Assembly (NCBI GenBank): GCA_910587455.1
Contig: CAJULK010000016.1
Span: forward strand, 1-33,003
DNA length: 33,003 nucleotides
Source of the DNA: an uncultured Christensenellaceae bacterium
GTDB taxonomy: Bacteria; Bacillota; Clostridia; Christensenellales; Pumilibacteraceae
Reading direction: 5' to 3'
Position 1 is the first letter of the stretch. The number at the start of each line of letters is the position of its first letter. The position numbers and the translations under genes are program-made. Below, piece after piece: positions 22,573 through 31,356 of this stretch. A model generated the notes under the pieces. That model did no database searches. It was not told the DNA's origin and saw nothing but the letters and a program-made list of their open reading frames with translations.

Positions 22573-23945
22573 CAAAGTTTACCTGCCATTCCCTTTTTCA
22601 TTGTATCCGCCATAAAATCCACATAGTCTTTTGCGGTCATATTACCGTTGATCCATACAGACATCTTTTGATTTATCTGCTGATCGACTATGTTGTAGTA
22701 CGTCGAATACGGTACGTTTACCTTGTTGGCTATCCCGTTTTTGACTACGTCTACGTAATCAGAAAGTTTGGTACCCTTAATTGCTTCGAAATAATTATCC
22801 ACGCAGTCGGTGCGGATAGGTATTCCGCCGATCTGTTTGTTGCTGACCGCCGTGATCGCCTCTTTTGACATAAGCGCTTTAAGCGCTATTTTATCCTCTT
22901 CGGGATGACGCGAATTGCGCGCGGCCCAGAATCTGTCCGTAAAAGTCGTCGAATACGACGTATACTGCTTGTCGGATACGGGTATGGCGGCAATGCCTAT
23001 TTCATAATTTTCGGTATATTCGCAAATGTCGTGCATCTGCCATACGCCGTCGATGATCATAGCTATATTTCCGCCGAGGAACCGCGCCGACGCGTCGAGA
23101 GTCTGCGTATCCGACGTATTGGGCATAGATTTATCGGTTACGAGCATTTGCGTGAACCAATCGTAAACATCGTAGAACGGCTGACTTGCTATTTGACATT
23201 CGCCGTTGGCATCGAATATATTGACTCCGCCGCTGTTCTTGGCATACATGCCCGCATACGCGAGATACGGCCCTGCCGACAATCCGAATTTCTTTTTGTT
23301 AGCGCCGAGCTTGGCTGTATAATAGTCTGTTATCTTCTTTGCCGTATCGCGTATTTCCGCAAACGTAGACGCATTGCTCCAATCGTCGCTCGGATACTCG
23401 ATCCGCGCCGTAGGATTGTCGGCATTGTACTCGTCGAACAGCGTCTTGTTGTAATACAAAACCATGTGCTGCGTGCCCGACGGCAATCCGTAATACTTTC
23501 CGCCGTTTTTCGCAACGCCGTCGAATGAGCTCGCGTCGTACTCGCCCGTAGCCACGAGCTCGTCGCGTATGCTCGTAAGGTCCATGACCTGACGCTTGTC
23601 TACCATCATCGGCATATGCGATTCGGCGATCCTGCCTATCGTTCCGCCTATGCTGCCGAGGATATTCGACGTTACTTTCGTATAATAATTATCCCAACTG
23701 TCCGTCTTGATTATCTCCGGCTCGATGCGCACCTTTTGCCCGTCGCGTTTCAACACCTCGTTAGCCGCGTCTATCATCGCGAGCCAACCCGGATTTTCGT
23801 TGGTGCTGTTCATTATGGACATAGTAACTATAACGTTTCCCTCGCTGTCAATATCGCTGTTGCCGCAAGCGCCCAGCCCCGCAGCGCCGACAGTCATGCT
23901 TAAAGCGAGACAGCCCGCTAAAATTTTCCTCAATGTTTTTTTCAT
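22572..23945 (-). CDS. Sugar ABC transporter substrate-binding lipoprotein (family 1)
   Basis: A 457-residue protein. The signal peptide ends in LGAC (Cys27). It is a bilobal extracellular solute-binding protein of family 1, with FDGVAKNGGKYYGLPSGTQH, LYYNKTLFDEY and the C-terminal helix region typical of oligosaccharide binders. AGGAGG lies 7 nt before the ATG at 23945; a longer frame upstream has no ribosome binding site. It is followed by the ADP-ribosylglycohydrolase-like gene with overlapping stop/start. It should hand its ligand to the permeases at 24001-25745. The size suits a mono- to oligosaccharide ligand; specificity is unreadable. Confidence 0.93.
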   Translation of the reverse strand: MKKTLRKILAGCLALSMTVGAAGLGACGNSDIDSEGNVIVTMSIMNSTNENPGWLAMIDAANEVLKRDGQKVRIEPEIIKTDSWDNYYTKVTSNILGSIGGTIGRIAESHMPMMVDKRQVMDLTSIRDELVATGEYDASSFDGVAKNGGKYYGLPSGTQHMVLYYNKTLFDEYNADNPTARIEYPSDDWSNASTFAEIRDTAKKITDYYTAKLGANKKKFGLSAGPYLAYAGMYAKNSGGVNIFDANGECQIASQPFYDVYDWFTQMLVTDKSMPNTSDTQTLDASARFLGGNIAMIIDGVWQMHDICEYTENYEIGIAAIPVSDKQYTSYSTTFTDRFWAARNSRHPEEDKIALKALMSKEAITAVSNKQIGGIPIRTDCVDNYFEAIKGTKLSDYVDVVKNGIANKVNVPYSTYYNIVDQQINQKMSVWINGNMTAKDYVDFMADTMKKGMAGKL

Positions 23946-24000
23946 TTCACGACCTCCTTTATTCGTGTAGTTCGCCGCAATGCGGCACATTGGCTGTTTA

Positions 24001-24858
24001 TTACTTCATCCCCGTTGTCGCAATACCTTGTACGAAATACTTTTGGCACGCGAGATACACTATGGCTATAGGCACTATGCTCAGCGTGCTCGCCGCCATT
24101 ATTCTGCCCCAATTGGCACCCGTCATGTGAGTTTCCTGCAAACCCGCTATAAACAGCGGGATCGTAGTAAGTTTCTCGTCGCTCAAGTAAATAAGATGTC
24201 CCATATAATTGTTCCAACTGCCTATAAAAGTGAACAGTCCGAGAGTGATGAGGGCGGGTTTTATAAGTCTGAGCACTATCTTGAAATATTTGCCGAACCA
24301 ACCGCATCCGTCGATCTCCGCGGCTTCGAGCAGCCCGTTGGGTATAGATACTATAAACGACCGAAGCATGAACACGCCGTAAGTGTTTATCATCACGCCG
24401 GGAACGATGAGCGGCAAAAACGAATTGGTCCATCCGAGCTTTGCAAACATCATGAACAACGGAAGCATCGTAACCTGTCCGGGTATCATGAGCGTAGCGA
24501 TAAACAGTCCGTAAATGGGCTTCGAACCCTTGAATCTTATTTTGGCAAATGCGAACGCGGCAAGCGACGAAGTGAACAACGTTCCTACAGTCTGCACTAC
24601 GGCTATTATCAGCGAGTTGAGGTACGCACGCCACAAAAGTCCGTCGCCGTACGAGAACACCGCCTTATAGCTGCTCCAAGTAAGATCGGTCGTAATTATA
24701 TCTACCGAACCTTGATTAATAAGATCGGGATTTTTCAGCGAGTTTAGAATCATCCAATAGAACGGGAATATACAAAGCAATGCCGCTATGAGGACTATTA
24801 CCGTGACGACTACAGTTTCTATTATTTTCCGCTTGGTGCGCCTATGAAGTTTTCTCAT
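24001..24858 (-). CDS. Sugar ABC transporter permease, MalG/UgpE type
   Basis: A 285-residue protein with six hydrophobic segments. It carries the EAA motif in GLLEAAEIDGCGWFGKYFKIVLR, the loop that binds the ATPase, in the carbohydrate uptake (CUT1) form. Its ATG overlaps the TGA of the preceding permease gene by 4 nt, and 55 nt separate it from the binding-protein gene. It forms a heterodimer with the permease at 24855-25745. Confidence 0.94.
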   Translation of the reverse strand: MRKLHRRTKRKIIETVVVTVIVLIAALLCIFPFYWMILNSLKNPDLINQGSVDIITTDLTWSSYKAVFSYGDGLLWRAYLNSLIIAVVQTVGTLFTSSLAAFAFAKIRFKGSKPIYGLFIATLMIPGQVTMLPLFMMFAKLGWTNSFLPLIVPGVMINTYGVFMLRSFIVSIPNGLLEAAEIDGCGWFGKYFKIVLRLIKPALITLGLFTFIGSWNNYMGHLIYLSDEKLTTIPLFIAGLQETHMTGANWGRIMAASTLSIVPIAIVYLACQKYFVQGIATTGMK

Positions 24859-25745
24859 TCGAACACCACCCTCTTTTTGAGCTTGAACTGCACAAGCGTG
24901 ACAATTCCCACGAGCGCAAACAGCACCCAGCTCGCGACGGCGGCTCTGCCCATGTCGAATTCCTTAAAAGCGTAGAAGTAGATGTACATGGACAGAGTGT
25001 AAGTAGAATAGTCGGGTCCTCCCGCCGTCATTATGAAAACTTCGTTAAACATGTTGAATATGTCTATAAAGAGCATGACCGTAACGAAAAACATGACCGA
25101 AGAAAGCATTGGCACCGTGATCCGTCTGATTTTACGCCACGTGGACGCCCCGTCTATATCGGCGGCTTCGTAAAGCTCCGTCGGGATATTTTTGAGTCCC
25201 GCATCGAAAATGATGTAATAGTATCCGACTTTGAGCCATATGCTCACTACGGAGACCGCAATGCGCGCCAGAACAGTGTCGTGCAACCAATTCGGCGGAT
25301 TTTTTACTCCGAACAGCGCGAGCACCGAATTCAGGACGCCGCCGTCCGCCTGATAGATAAACGTCCAAACCATAGCGATCGCAACGGTAGAAGTCACCAT
25401 GGGAAGGAAAAATGCGGCGCGATAAAATTTCATCAGCGGGAGTTTTCTGTTGGTAAGTATAGCGAGCGTAAGCGAAGTCAGAAGCGTAAGCGGCACAACG
25501 ATGGCAATGTAGATAAACGTATTGCCTATCGACTTCCAAAATATCCTGTCATTGAAAACGGATATGAAATTAGCACCGCCTACAAACTCGGGCATGTCGA
25601 TCATGTTCCATTCGGAAAAGCACAAGAATAAAGAAAACACCAACGGGAACGCCACAAACAGAACAAAGCCTATCAACTGCGGCGCTATGAATATATACCC
25701 CATTACGTTATCCTTTTTTTGCCTTTTCGTCAACCGACGTTTCAT
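24855..25745 (-). CDS. Sugar ABC transporter permease, MalF/UgpA type
   Basis: A 296-residue protein with six hydrophobic segments. Its EAA-type coupling loop is TELYEAADIDGASTWRKIR. The basic start (MKRRLTKRQKKDN) and the N-terminal helix IFIAPQLIGFVLFV are typical of CUT1 UgpA-like subunits. The start codon overlaps the stop of the hydrolase gene upstream (ATGA), and its own stop overlaps the next permease. Translational coupling of hydrolase, permease and permease suggests matched amounts. Confidence 0.94.
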   Translation of the reverse strand: MKRRLTKRQKKDNVMGYIFIAPQLIGFVLFVAFPLVFSLFLCFSEWNMIDMPEFVGGANFISVFNDRIFWKSIGNTFIYIAIVVPLTLLTSLTLAILTNRKLPLMKFYRAAFFLPMVTSTVAIAMVWTFIYQADGGVLNSVLALFGVKNPPNWLHDTVLARIAVSVVSIWLKVGYYYIIFDAGLKNIPTELYEAADIDGASTWRKIRRITVPMLSSVMFFVTVMLFIDIFNMFNEVFIMTAGGPDYSTYTLSMYIYFYAFKEFDMGRAAVASWVLFALVGIVTLVQFKLKKRVVFE

Positions 25746-27379
25746 TCGGACAATTCACTCCCGTAAAAATTTCGAGCGGCGGCTATCACCTCCGCAACTT
25801 TGTCGTAAGCCTTTTCGAGAGTATCCTCCACCAAAGAAACGGTGGGGATTATCCCTTTGCGCAACGGCGTCGTTCTGTCCGAATTTTCACCCAATTCATG
25901 CACGCCGGAAGATCCTCGCGACAAATCGCCTATGCACAAATGCGCAAATTCGCGCGAGAATCGAGTAAAGAGCCGCTCCGACACTCTGTCGTGGTAATGA
26001 AGCCACCCGTCTGTATGACCCGACTGAAAGAGCGGCATAGCGCGAGAAAGCCCGTCGTAATATCCCTCGCCGCTCACCAAAAAATCGGGTTTGATCGTAC
26101 GAAGCCCGTCGCAAAATTCAACGACTCCGCGATAAGGATCGGAATTTTTGTCGTTTACGAAGCAAGCCGCGATATCCAAAAAAGCACCGTCGAAGCCGAA
26201 CGCTTCCGTCGCGTTTTTAATGCTCGCAAACAAATGATCGCGCCACGGTTTATTGGCTATGTTCAGTTGCGCGAGATCGTTGAAATCGTAATGGTGCGCT
26301 CCGTCCCAATCGACCGAACCGTGCCGAAACTTCGCTCCGCTGACTGTTTCGAACTCGCTCGCTTCGACTAATCCAGCAATCTCGGGAATAGTCTTGTTTG
26401 CCATGTTCATACCGTACATAGCCATTACTTTACAGCCGAGCAAGTGCATGCCGTCTACAGTAGCTTTAAGCGCCTCGGCGCCGCCCAACCTGTCGTCGGC
26501 GGTATAATTGCCGTACTTATAATAATATCTGCCTTCCCAACCCGTAAGATACACGAGAATGTGCTTGCCGTCTATCAGTTTTGCAAGCCGCTCCACATCG
26601 CGCAATGCGCTTTCGTATGTATGAAACACATATCCCGTAAAGCTCTGCATATGCATTGTAACTACGAGCTGTATGTCTTTAAGCCAGCTCGGCGCGATCC
26701 GACTGTTCTCAAACTCGTCGAGTCCGAATGCTGATCTTACATACTCCGAATGAAGATCATATATCTCGTCGGCGCTGTCGGCAATGCCGCACTCTATTCT
26801 CGGCGCGGCGAAATCGACGTCCAGCTCCGTACCCGCGCAATCCTGCACGATATCCACGCGCATTTTGCCGTCCGACGTTTTCTTGACGAAAAACCGCTTC
26901 TCTCTGACCGTCTTGTCGAGACAGCGTATGTAAAGATACCGCGAATCCGCAAGTTCGAAAACAAGCAGCGCCGTGCTCATGCTGCGCCAACCCTCCGGAT
27001 AGCGGTAAAGACTGCCGTATTCGGTTACGTCCTTATCCTCATCGGTAAGGCTTATCAGCTTGCCTACGGGCAGACCGTCGAGCCGCAGCTTCACGCCGCG
27101 CACGGGCTTATCCAAGCGCGCCGAAATATCGAATGTTTTTCCGAGCTCGCAATCGTTTACGGATACGCGCACGCTGCCGTCCGTTTTTTCCGTATTGCCC
27201 CAAACAAGCACGTCCGAAAAATATTCTCTTCCCGAAAAACTGTAAGATCCGACCGGCACGGTATAAACGTTTTCCAGACTAAAAACCTCGACCGATGCGA
27301 TGTAATCGATTTTACCGATGCCGTCCGCAATGCGAATCGTATCGCTATTGAGTTTGTAACTGAGATCCTGTAATTGCAT
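25742..27379 (-). CDS. Predicted cytoplasmic TIM-barrel glycoside hydrolase
   Basis: A 545-residue protein without a signal peptide. Residues 1-210 form a beta-rich domain and the rest a (beta/alpha)8 barrel. Recognisable barrel strands are HILVYLTGWEGRYYYKY, GCKVMAMYGMN, GFDGAFLDIAACF and FLVSGEGYYDGL. The Asp of FLD and the Glu of SGEG are plausible nucleophile and acid/base, as in clan D-like enzymes. It resembles uncharacterised DUF6259-type hydrolases, but the exact family cannot be assigned by eye. Being intracellular and coupled to the permease genes, it probably cleaves the imported oligosaccharide. It begins 8 nt after the stop of the first operon gene; its ribosome binding site is poor (GAGG about 16 nt upstream), so coupling may matter. 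Confidence 0.75.
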   Translation of the reverse strand: MQLQDLSYKLNSDTIRIADGIGKIDYIASVEVFSLENVYTVPVGSYSFSGREYFSDVLVWGNTEKTDGSVRVSVNDCELGKTFDISARLDKPVRGVKLRLDGLPVGKLISLTDEDKDVTEYGSLYRYPEGWRSMSTALLVFELADSRYLYIRCLDKTVREKRFFVKKTSDGKMRVDIVQDCAGTELDVDFAAPRIECGIADSADEIYDLHSEYVRSAFGLDEFENSRIAPSWLKDIQLVVTMHMQSFTGYVFHTYESALRDVERLAKLIDGKHILVYLTGWEGRYYYKYGNYTADDRLGGAEALKATVDGMHLLGCKVMAMYGMNMANKTIPEIAGLVEASEFETVSGAKFRHGSVDWDGAHHYDFNDLAQLNIANKPWRDHLFASIKNATEAFGFDGAFLDIAACFVNDKNSDPYRGVVEFCDGLRTIKPDFLVSGEGYYDGLSRAMPLFQSGHTDGWLHYHDRVSERLFTRFSREFAHLCIGDLSRGSSGVHELGENSDRTTPLRKGIIPTVSLVEDTLEKAYDKVAEVIAAARNFYGSELSE

Positions 27380-27386
27380 AATACGA

Positions 27387-28697
27387 CTATTCGACTTCCT
27401 CTATAAAAGTGAGTTCCACATAATCAATCTGAAAGAATCCGCTGTCTGCGCTGTCGAGAAGTAAACAATATATAAAATTCTTGCCCGCTTCGAGCACGAC
27501 CTCTACCGTTTCTTCGGACAACCTGACGTCGCCCCAATCGGTATACGGCAGATTTTTCATAGTATGTTGTGTCATTTTGTTGAAATCCGCATTTTTGTAC
27601 GTCAAAACCTGCTCTTGCGTGACGATAAATGTCGGCGACGGAGTTTTAGATCCATCAAACTCGCCGGCGGCATAAGCTATACGCAAGGAATACTTGGCTT
27701 TTACGGGCGAGCTGAAATGCCATTCCACACCGTCGTAATTGTTCTCGATGTTGCCCATTATAAAGCCGTTGGAAAACTTTTTGTCACCGTATTCGACAAT
27801 ACACGGGTTTTTACATTCGGTAGATCCGGTGTCGCCCTTTTTACGCGGCGAACCCATTTCGGCTTCGAGCCGATACGCCGACGGGCGCTCGCCGTAAGAA
27901 TCAAGCGCATCGACGTCGTATTTGCTGCCGTCGCCCTCCAAAACAAAATAGTCAAGCTCGGCGAATCCGCCCCAATTATCCGCACTGCTTCCGTTTTTCA
28001 TTACGGATATCGTATTCCAGCCTTTTTCGAGCGTTATTCGTGTCTTTGACTGTTCGGGATCGAATCTATCGCCGCCCCATCCGGTTATTTTATCGTAGAA
28101 AAACTCCGTTTGCTTTTTGCCGTTTATCCACACATCGTTTTTTGCGGTACGAAATCCCGCCACTTCGTCCAGACAATAATATGCGGTGAAATCGTAAGTG
28201 CCCGCTACGGGACAGAGATAATTTATATACACGCCCTGACCCGCGTCGTCTATGCCGCCGACATAAGCGCCCTTATGCGCAAGCGTATTGTTGCGGAAGT
28301 TGGACTGCGGTTTGCCCGTGCCGAAATTATAAAGATTTTCCTCCGCCTCGAAAATAACATTACCGAAAGTAGCCAAAGATACGAACGTGTAGTCCGTCGA
28401 TAGCCCCTCGCCGTCTGCCGAATATGCGGAAACCGTAACCGTTATATTGCCGTAAAGACCGAGACTTTCCATGTCAATCGCAGTGTCCTCGATCCGATCT
28501 TCGTAAACTACTTCGCCGCGATGCTTGAAAACGACTTTATATCCGCTCGCGCCCGCAACCTCGTCATAAACGAGCACGCCGTCGGAATACGAAATATTCC
28601 CTACTTTTCCGAGAACGGCTTTATTTTCGGAACATGCGGCAAGCGCGGGAACGGCTAAAGCAAAACACAGCGCGCAAGCTACGATCTTTCTTTTCAT
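27387..28697 (-). CDS. CBM-type surface lipoprotein, first gene of the glycan operon
   Basis: A 436-residue protein. The lipobox is ALAAC (Cys about 21). An Fn3-like module (residues about 30-105) is followed by two beta-sandwich modules. The first contains VIFEAEENLY, DDAGQGVYINYLCPVAG and GWNTISVMKNG; the second YRLEAEMGSP and a C-terminal IDYVELTF. The order matches one half of the large lipoprotein at 15957-18932 without its Cys/His module, so the two are paralogs that probably bind the same ligand. I chose the second of two ATG codons for its 6-nt GGAG spacing. It opens the eight-gene operon, divergent from the AraC gene. Confidence 0.87.
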   Translation of the reverse strand: MKRKIVACALCFALAVPALAACSENKAVLGKVGNISYSDGVLVYDEVAGASGYKVVFKHRGEVVYEDRIEDTAIDMESLGLYGNITVTVSAYSADGEGLSTDYTFVSLATFGNVIFEAEENLYNFGTGKPQSNFRNNTLAHKGAYVGGIDDAGQGVYINYLCPVAGTYDFTAYYCLDEVAGFRTAKNDVWINGKKQTEFFYDKITGWGGDRFDPEQSKTRITLEKGWNTISVMKNGSSADNWGGFAELDYFVLEGDGSKYDVDALDSYGERPSAYRLEAEMGSPRKKGDTGSTECKNPCIVEYGDKKFSNGFIMGNIENNYDGVEWHFSSPVKAKYSLRIAYAAGEFDGSKTPSPTFIVTQEQVLTYKNADFNKMTQHTMKNLPYTDWGDVRLSEETVEVVLEAGKNFIYCLLLDSADSGFFQIDYVELTFIEEVE

Positions 28698-28779
28698 CAT
28701 ATTCTCCTTTGAATATTCTTTATAGTTAAAGTTTAATCATATTCTTAAAAAATTACAATATATAAAATCAATTTTTTCA

Positions 28780-28808
28780 TTGAAAATATCACAATATTGT
28801 GATATAAT
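28780..28808 (+). promoter_or_regulatory. AraC-gene promoter with a palindromic operator in its spacer
   Basis: TTGAAA (28780-28785), a 17-nt spacer and TATAAT (28803-28808), 29 nt before the ATG at 28838. A perfect 20-bp palindrome (28786-28805, core TCACAATATTGTGA) fills the spacer and runs into the -10. A protein bound there would block this promoter. On the other strand I see only a weak candidate for the operon (TTGTAA 28758-28753, 17 nt, TAAACT 28735-28730), as expected for a promoter that needs an activator. Confidence 0.72.
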
Positions 28809-28837
28809 GTTCGAGATAACTTTATACAAGGAAGCCT

Positions 28838-29617
28838 ATGAAAAATCTGAGTTTCGAAAGAATGCCGCAATACTGTTTTTCATCAAACCGTCAATTCAAA
28901 GACGGCGAATGTCATATGGAACGGCTGTATTCGTTGAGCGTTCTCCTGCTGATTCGCAAAGGCATACTGCGTTTTACCGAAAACGGAGTGCCTGTCGAGC
29001 TTGCCGCGGGCGAATATTATATACAGCAAGCCGGGCTGCATCAACAAGGCCCCGTGCCGAGCGATTCGCCCAACTATTACTTTATTCACTTTAGGGGAAC
29101 ATTCTGCACTGCCGGCGCGCTGCCTATACGCGGCAAGTTCGATATTGACAAAATTCAGCCCATAATTCATCAATTGGAACTCCTCGGCAACGTTGGAGAA
29201 CGACTCGAATACGAATGTCTTTTCTATCAGCTTTTGTGCGCGCTCAAAAATCAAATACCGCAAAAAACGACTGCCGAGCGGCTCAGAACATACATTCTCG
29301 AACACTTTTCGGAAAACATTTCGCTCGACGACCTTACAAAAATATCGTTACTGTCCAAAAACCAAACAATAAATATTTTCAAAGACACATACAGTTCCAC
29401 TCCGCACAAATTTTTGGTAGATTTCAGACTGCAAAAAGCCGGAGAACTGATTTTGGCGACAGACATGTCCATAAACGAAATTTGCTTTCAAGTCGGATTT
29501 TCCGAATATTCGGGATTTTACAAGTCGTTTTTCGGCAAATACGGCACTTCGCCGCAAGACTACAGAAACAAACATTCCAAAGGCGCACTGCCCGATTCCG
29601 TGTATTTCATACCGTAA
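28838..29617 (+). CDS. AraC-family transcriptional regulator
   Basis: A 259-residue protein. An N-terminal cupin-like sensing domain (LAAGEYYIQQAGLHQQGP, about residues 30-90) is followed by two helix-turn-helix motifs from about residue 155: LDDLTKISLLSKNQTINIFK, then INEICFQVGFSEYSGFYK with the closing GTSPQDYR. This is the AraC/XylS layout for sugar-responsive activators. AAGGAAG precedes the ATG at 28838. It is divergent from the eight-gene glycan operon, which it probably activates when the imported sugar binds the cupin domain (inference from context). Confidence 0.93.
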   Translation: MKNLSFERMPQYCFSSNRQFKDGECHMERLYSLSVLLLIRKGILRFTENGVPVELAAGEYYIQQAGLHQQGPVPSDSPNYYFIHFRGTFCTAGALPIRGKFDIDKIQPIIHQLELLGNVGERLEYECLFYQLLCALKNQIPQKTTAERLRTYILEHFSENISLDDLTKISLLSKNQTINIFKDTYSSTPHKFLVDFRLQKAGELILATDMSINEICFQVGFSEYSGFYKSFFGKYGTSPQDYRNKHSKGALPDSVYFIP

Positions 29618-29679
29618 TACGGAACCTATTCGGCCGTCATAATTAAGTTTGAATTTTAATAAAAAACCATACAAATCAG

Positions 29680-29708
29680 TTGACATTACGCAAATAGTTT
29701 AGTATAAT
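29680..29708 (+). promoter_or_regulatory. Promoter of tRNA-Leu
   Basis: TTGACA (29680-29685), a 17-nt spacer and TATAAT (29703-29708), a perfect consensus, 10 nt before the tRNA. Its antisense strand also encodes the last codons of the recombinase. Confidence 0.85.
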
Positions 29709-31320
29709 AACAAGGCTTGCGAGGGTGGCGGAATTGGCAGACGCGCACGTTTGAGGGGCGTGTGGGCAACCGTACGGGTTCAAGTCCCGTCCTTCGCACC
29801 AAAGACGATAAAGGTTGAACCTTTAATTCGTCAATAGCCTTGTCGTTATCGGCAAGGCTTATTTCTTTAATGTCCTTGTCGTTTCCGAAAGTCAGATATG
29901 TTATAATATGGTCGTCGTACACAAACACCTTGTAAACAAGATTATCAATGAGTGTTTTTTGATATTCCTTGTCTGCGGGGTCGCCTTTAAGCATTTCCGC
30001 GATAAAGTCAACGATTTTCTCTTTCGTGAATTTCTTGCCCCGTTCAAGCTCGATTTGCGCCTTGCTTGCAGATAGGTCTTTAATCAGAATTTCAATCTCT
30101 TGCATTTTCCGCTCTATGTTAGCCCGTAGCATATCGTTCCGCGCCAAAATAAAAGCGTTCGTCAGTTGTTCCGCCTCGTCTTTTGCGTGGCGTATTCGCG
30201 CCTCTATGCTCCGCAAACTGTCCTCGCCCGTGCGGTGTTCGTAATAGTTTATCGTGTCTTGCGCGACAAGTTCGGCGTTTTCCCGTCTGCTCAAAAAGTC
30301 GTAAACGGCGTTCGCAACCGTAAATTCAAGGTTGTTTTTGTTCTCGCTCGATTTACGGCAACCGCCTTTCCGCTTGCTGTGGCAAACGTAATAATAGTGC
30401 TTTTGTCCCGTGTGGCTCGTACCGCCGCCCGCCGTCATACTGTCGCCGCAGTAGCCGCAAAACGCTTTCCCCGTGAGTATGTACGGCTCAACCGCCGAAT
30501 TTGCGCCCGCTAATATTTTGTTCTTTTCAAGCCGCTTTTGCACTGCCGCAAAAGTGGCTTTGTCTATAATAGCGGGGTATGTATTAGTGCAAACTCTCTT
30601 TCCGTGCATACAGTCGCCCGTATATTTGCGGTTAGATAACCAGTTTTCAAACGTGCGGAAAGTAAACGGCTTGCCTTTGTAAAGTATGTGCCGCTTGTTC
30701 AACTCGTCCGCGATTTCCTTTTTCGGCGTTCCTTGCGCATATTCCGTGAAAATGTAGCGGACTACTGCGGCTTGCTCCTCGTCTATCGCAACGCGGTGTA
30801 TAATGCCTTTGTTGCCGCGCTTGTCGGTGTCAATGAGTTTATAGCCGTAAATAAGATGCCCACCGCAATACGTTCCGTTTTTAACGCTTGTGTCAAGCCC
30901 GTCGTGTACGCGCTTGGAAAGGCGTTGCGAATACTTTTCGTCGTTCCACTCCAAAAACATTTCGTAGAACTCGCCGCCCTCGTCGTCGCTCACGGGTTCG
31001 GTCGCCGAAACAACTCTTATTCCGTACCGCTTTTTCAACTGCGCTTTATACATTATGCTGTCCACGCGGTTACGGGCGAAACGGTCGAATTTGTAAACGA
31101 TAATATGCTGAAACGCGCCTTTGTCCGCGTCGCTTATCATTTTCTGAAAGTCGGGGCGGTTGTCGTTCGTTCCCGTTCGCGCCTTGTCCATATAGGTCTT
31201 TACGACAGTAAAGCCCTTGCTTGCGGCGTATGCGGTGCAAATGCGCACTTGTCCCTCGATAGACTGCTCGTTTTGTCCTTGTGAACTATACCTTGCATAA
31301 ATAACAGCGTTGTTGTTCAT
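29686..31320 (-). CDS. Large serine recombinase
   Basis: A 544-residue protein. The N-terminal resolvase domain has YARYSS with catalytic Ser12, then IEGQ, KFDRFARNRVDS and the E-rich loop. A recombinase domain follows from about residue 160 (GTYCGGHLIYGYK). Next comes a zinc-ribbon region (FCGYCGDSM, VCHSKRKGGC) and a coiled-coil stretch rich in Glu/Lys (about 385-445). This is the layout of large serine integrases and Tn4451-type transposases, which cut DNA through a phosphoserine link. AAGGAG lies 6 nt before the ATG at 31320; an upstream extension lacks a ribosome binding site. The last roughly 38 residues (from LVRRTGLEPVR on) are encoded antisense to tRNA-Leu and its promoter, so they derive from the target and would differ in the free circle. 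Confidence 0.93.
   Translation of the reverse strand: MNNNAVIYARYSSQGQNEQSIEGQVRICTAYAASKGFTVVKTYMDKARTGTNDNRPDFQKMISDADKGAFQHIIVYKFDRFARNRVDSIMYKAQLKKRYGIRVVSATEPVSDDEGGEFYEMFLEWNDEKYSQRLSKRVHDGLDTSVKNGTYCGGHLIYGYKLIDTDKRGNKGIIHRVAIDEEQAAVVRYIFTEYAQGTPKKEIADELNKRHILYKGKPFTFRTFENWLSNRKYTGDCMHGKRVCTNTYPAIIDKATFAAVQKRLEKNKILAGANSAVEPYILTGKAFCGYCGDSMTAGGGTSHTGQKHYYYVCHSKRKGGCRKSSENKNNLEFTVANAVYDFLSRRENAELVAQDTINYYEHRTGEDSLRSIEARIRHAKDEAEQLTNAFILARNDMLRANIERKMQEIEILIKDLSASKAQIELERGKKFTKEKIVDFIAEMLKGDPADKEYQKTLIDNLVYKVFVYDDHIITYLTFGNDKDIKEISLADNDKAIDELKVQPLSSLVRRTGLEPVRLPTRPSNVRVCQFRHPRKPCYYTKLFA
29719..29801 (+). tRNA. tRNA-Leu (anticodon GAG)
   Basis: An 83-nt class II tRNA. The acceptor is GCGAGGG/CCTTCGC, the D-arm GGCGGAATTGGCAGACGC, the anticodon loop TTGAGGG between CACGT and GCGTG, then a variable arm, T-loop TTCAAGT and encoded CCA. 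It is intact, although a recombinase gene overlaps it on the other strand. Confidence 0.95.
29775..29801. other. Probable attachment site in the 3' end of tRNA-Leu
   Basis: The element side begins at the tRNA 3' end: the serine recombinase gene runs antisense through the T-arm and acceptor. Integration that rebuilds the tRNA 3' end is the usual reason for such an overlap. The other copy of the core would be at the far end of the element, outside the window; I find no second copy of the tRNA 3' end before 33003. The exact core is not determinable here. Confidence 0.45.
29836..29868 (+). terminator. Possible terminator of tRNA-Leu inside the recombinase gene
   Basis: AGCCTTGTCG/CGGCAAGGCT with a TTAT loop is followed by TATTTCTTTAA. 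A second hairpin without a T-run lies just before it (29804-29832). Both fall within the antisense recombinase gene. Confidence 0.45.
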
Positions 31321-31356
31321 TGTTTGCTCCTTTTGGCGTAGGGTGCGCCTTAAAAA

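Noticed and set aside
28786..28805. The palindrome as a CRP/FNR site
   Set aside because: The TGTGA...TCACA logic is inverted in order and spacing (TCACA first), and this type of organism normally lacks CRP-dependent sugar control.
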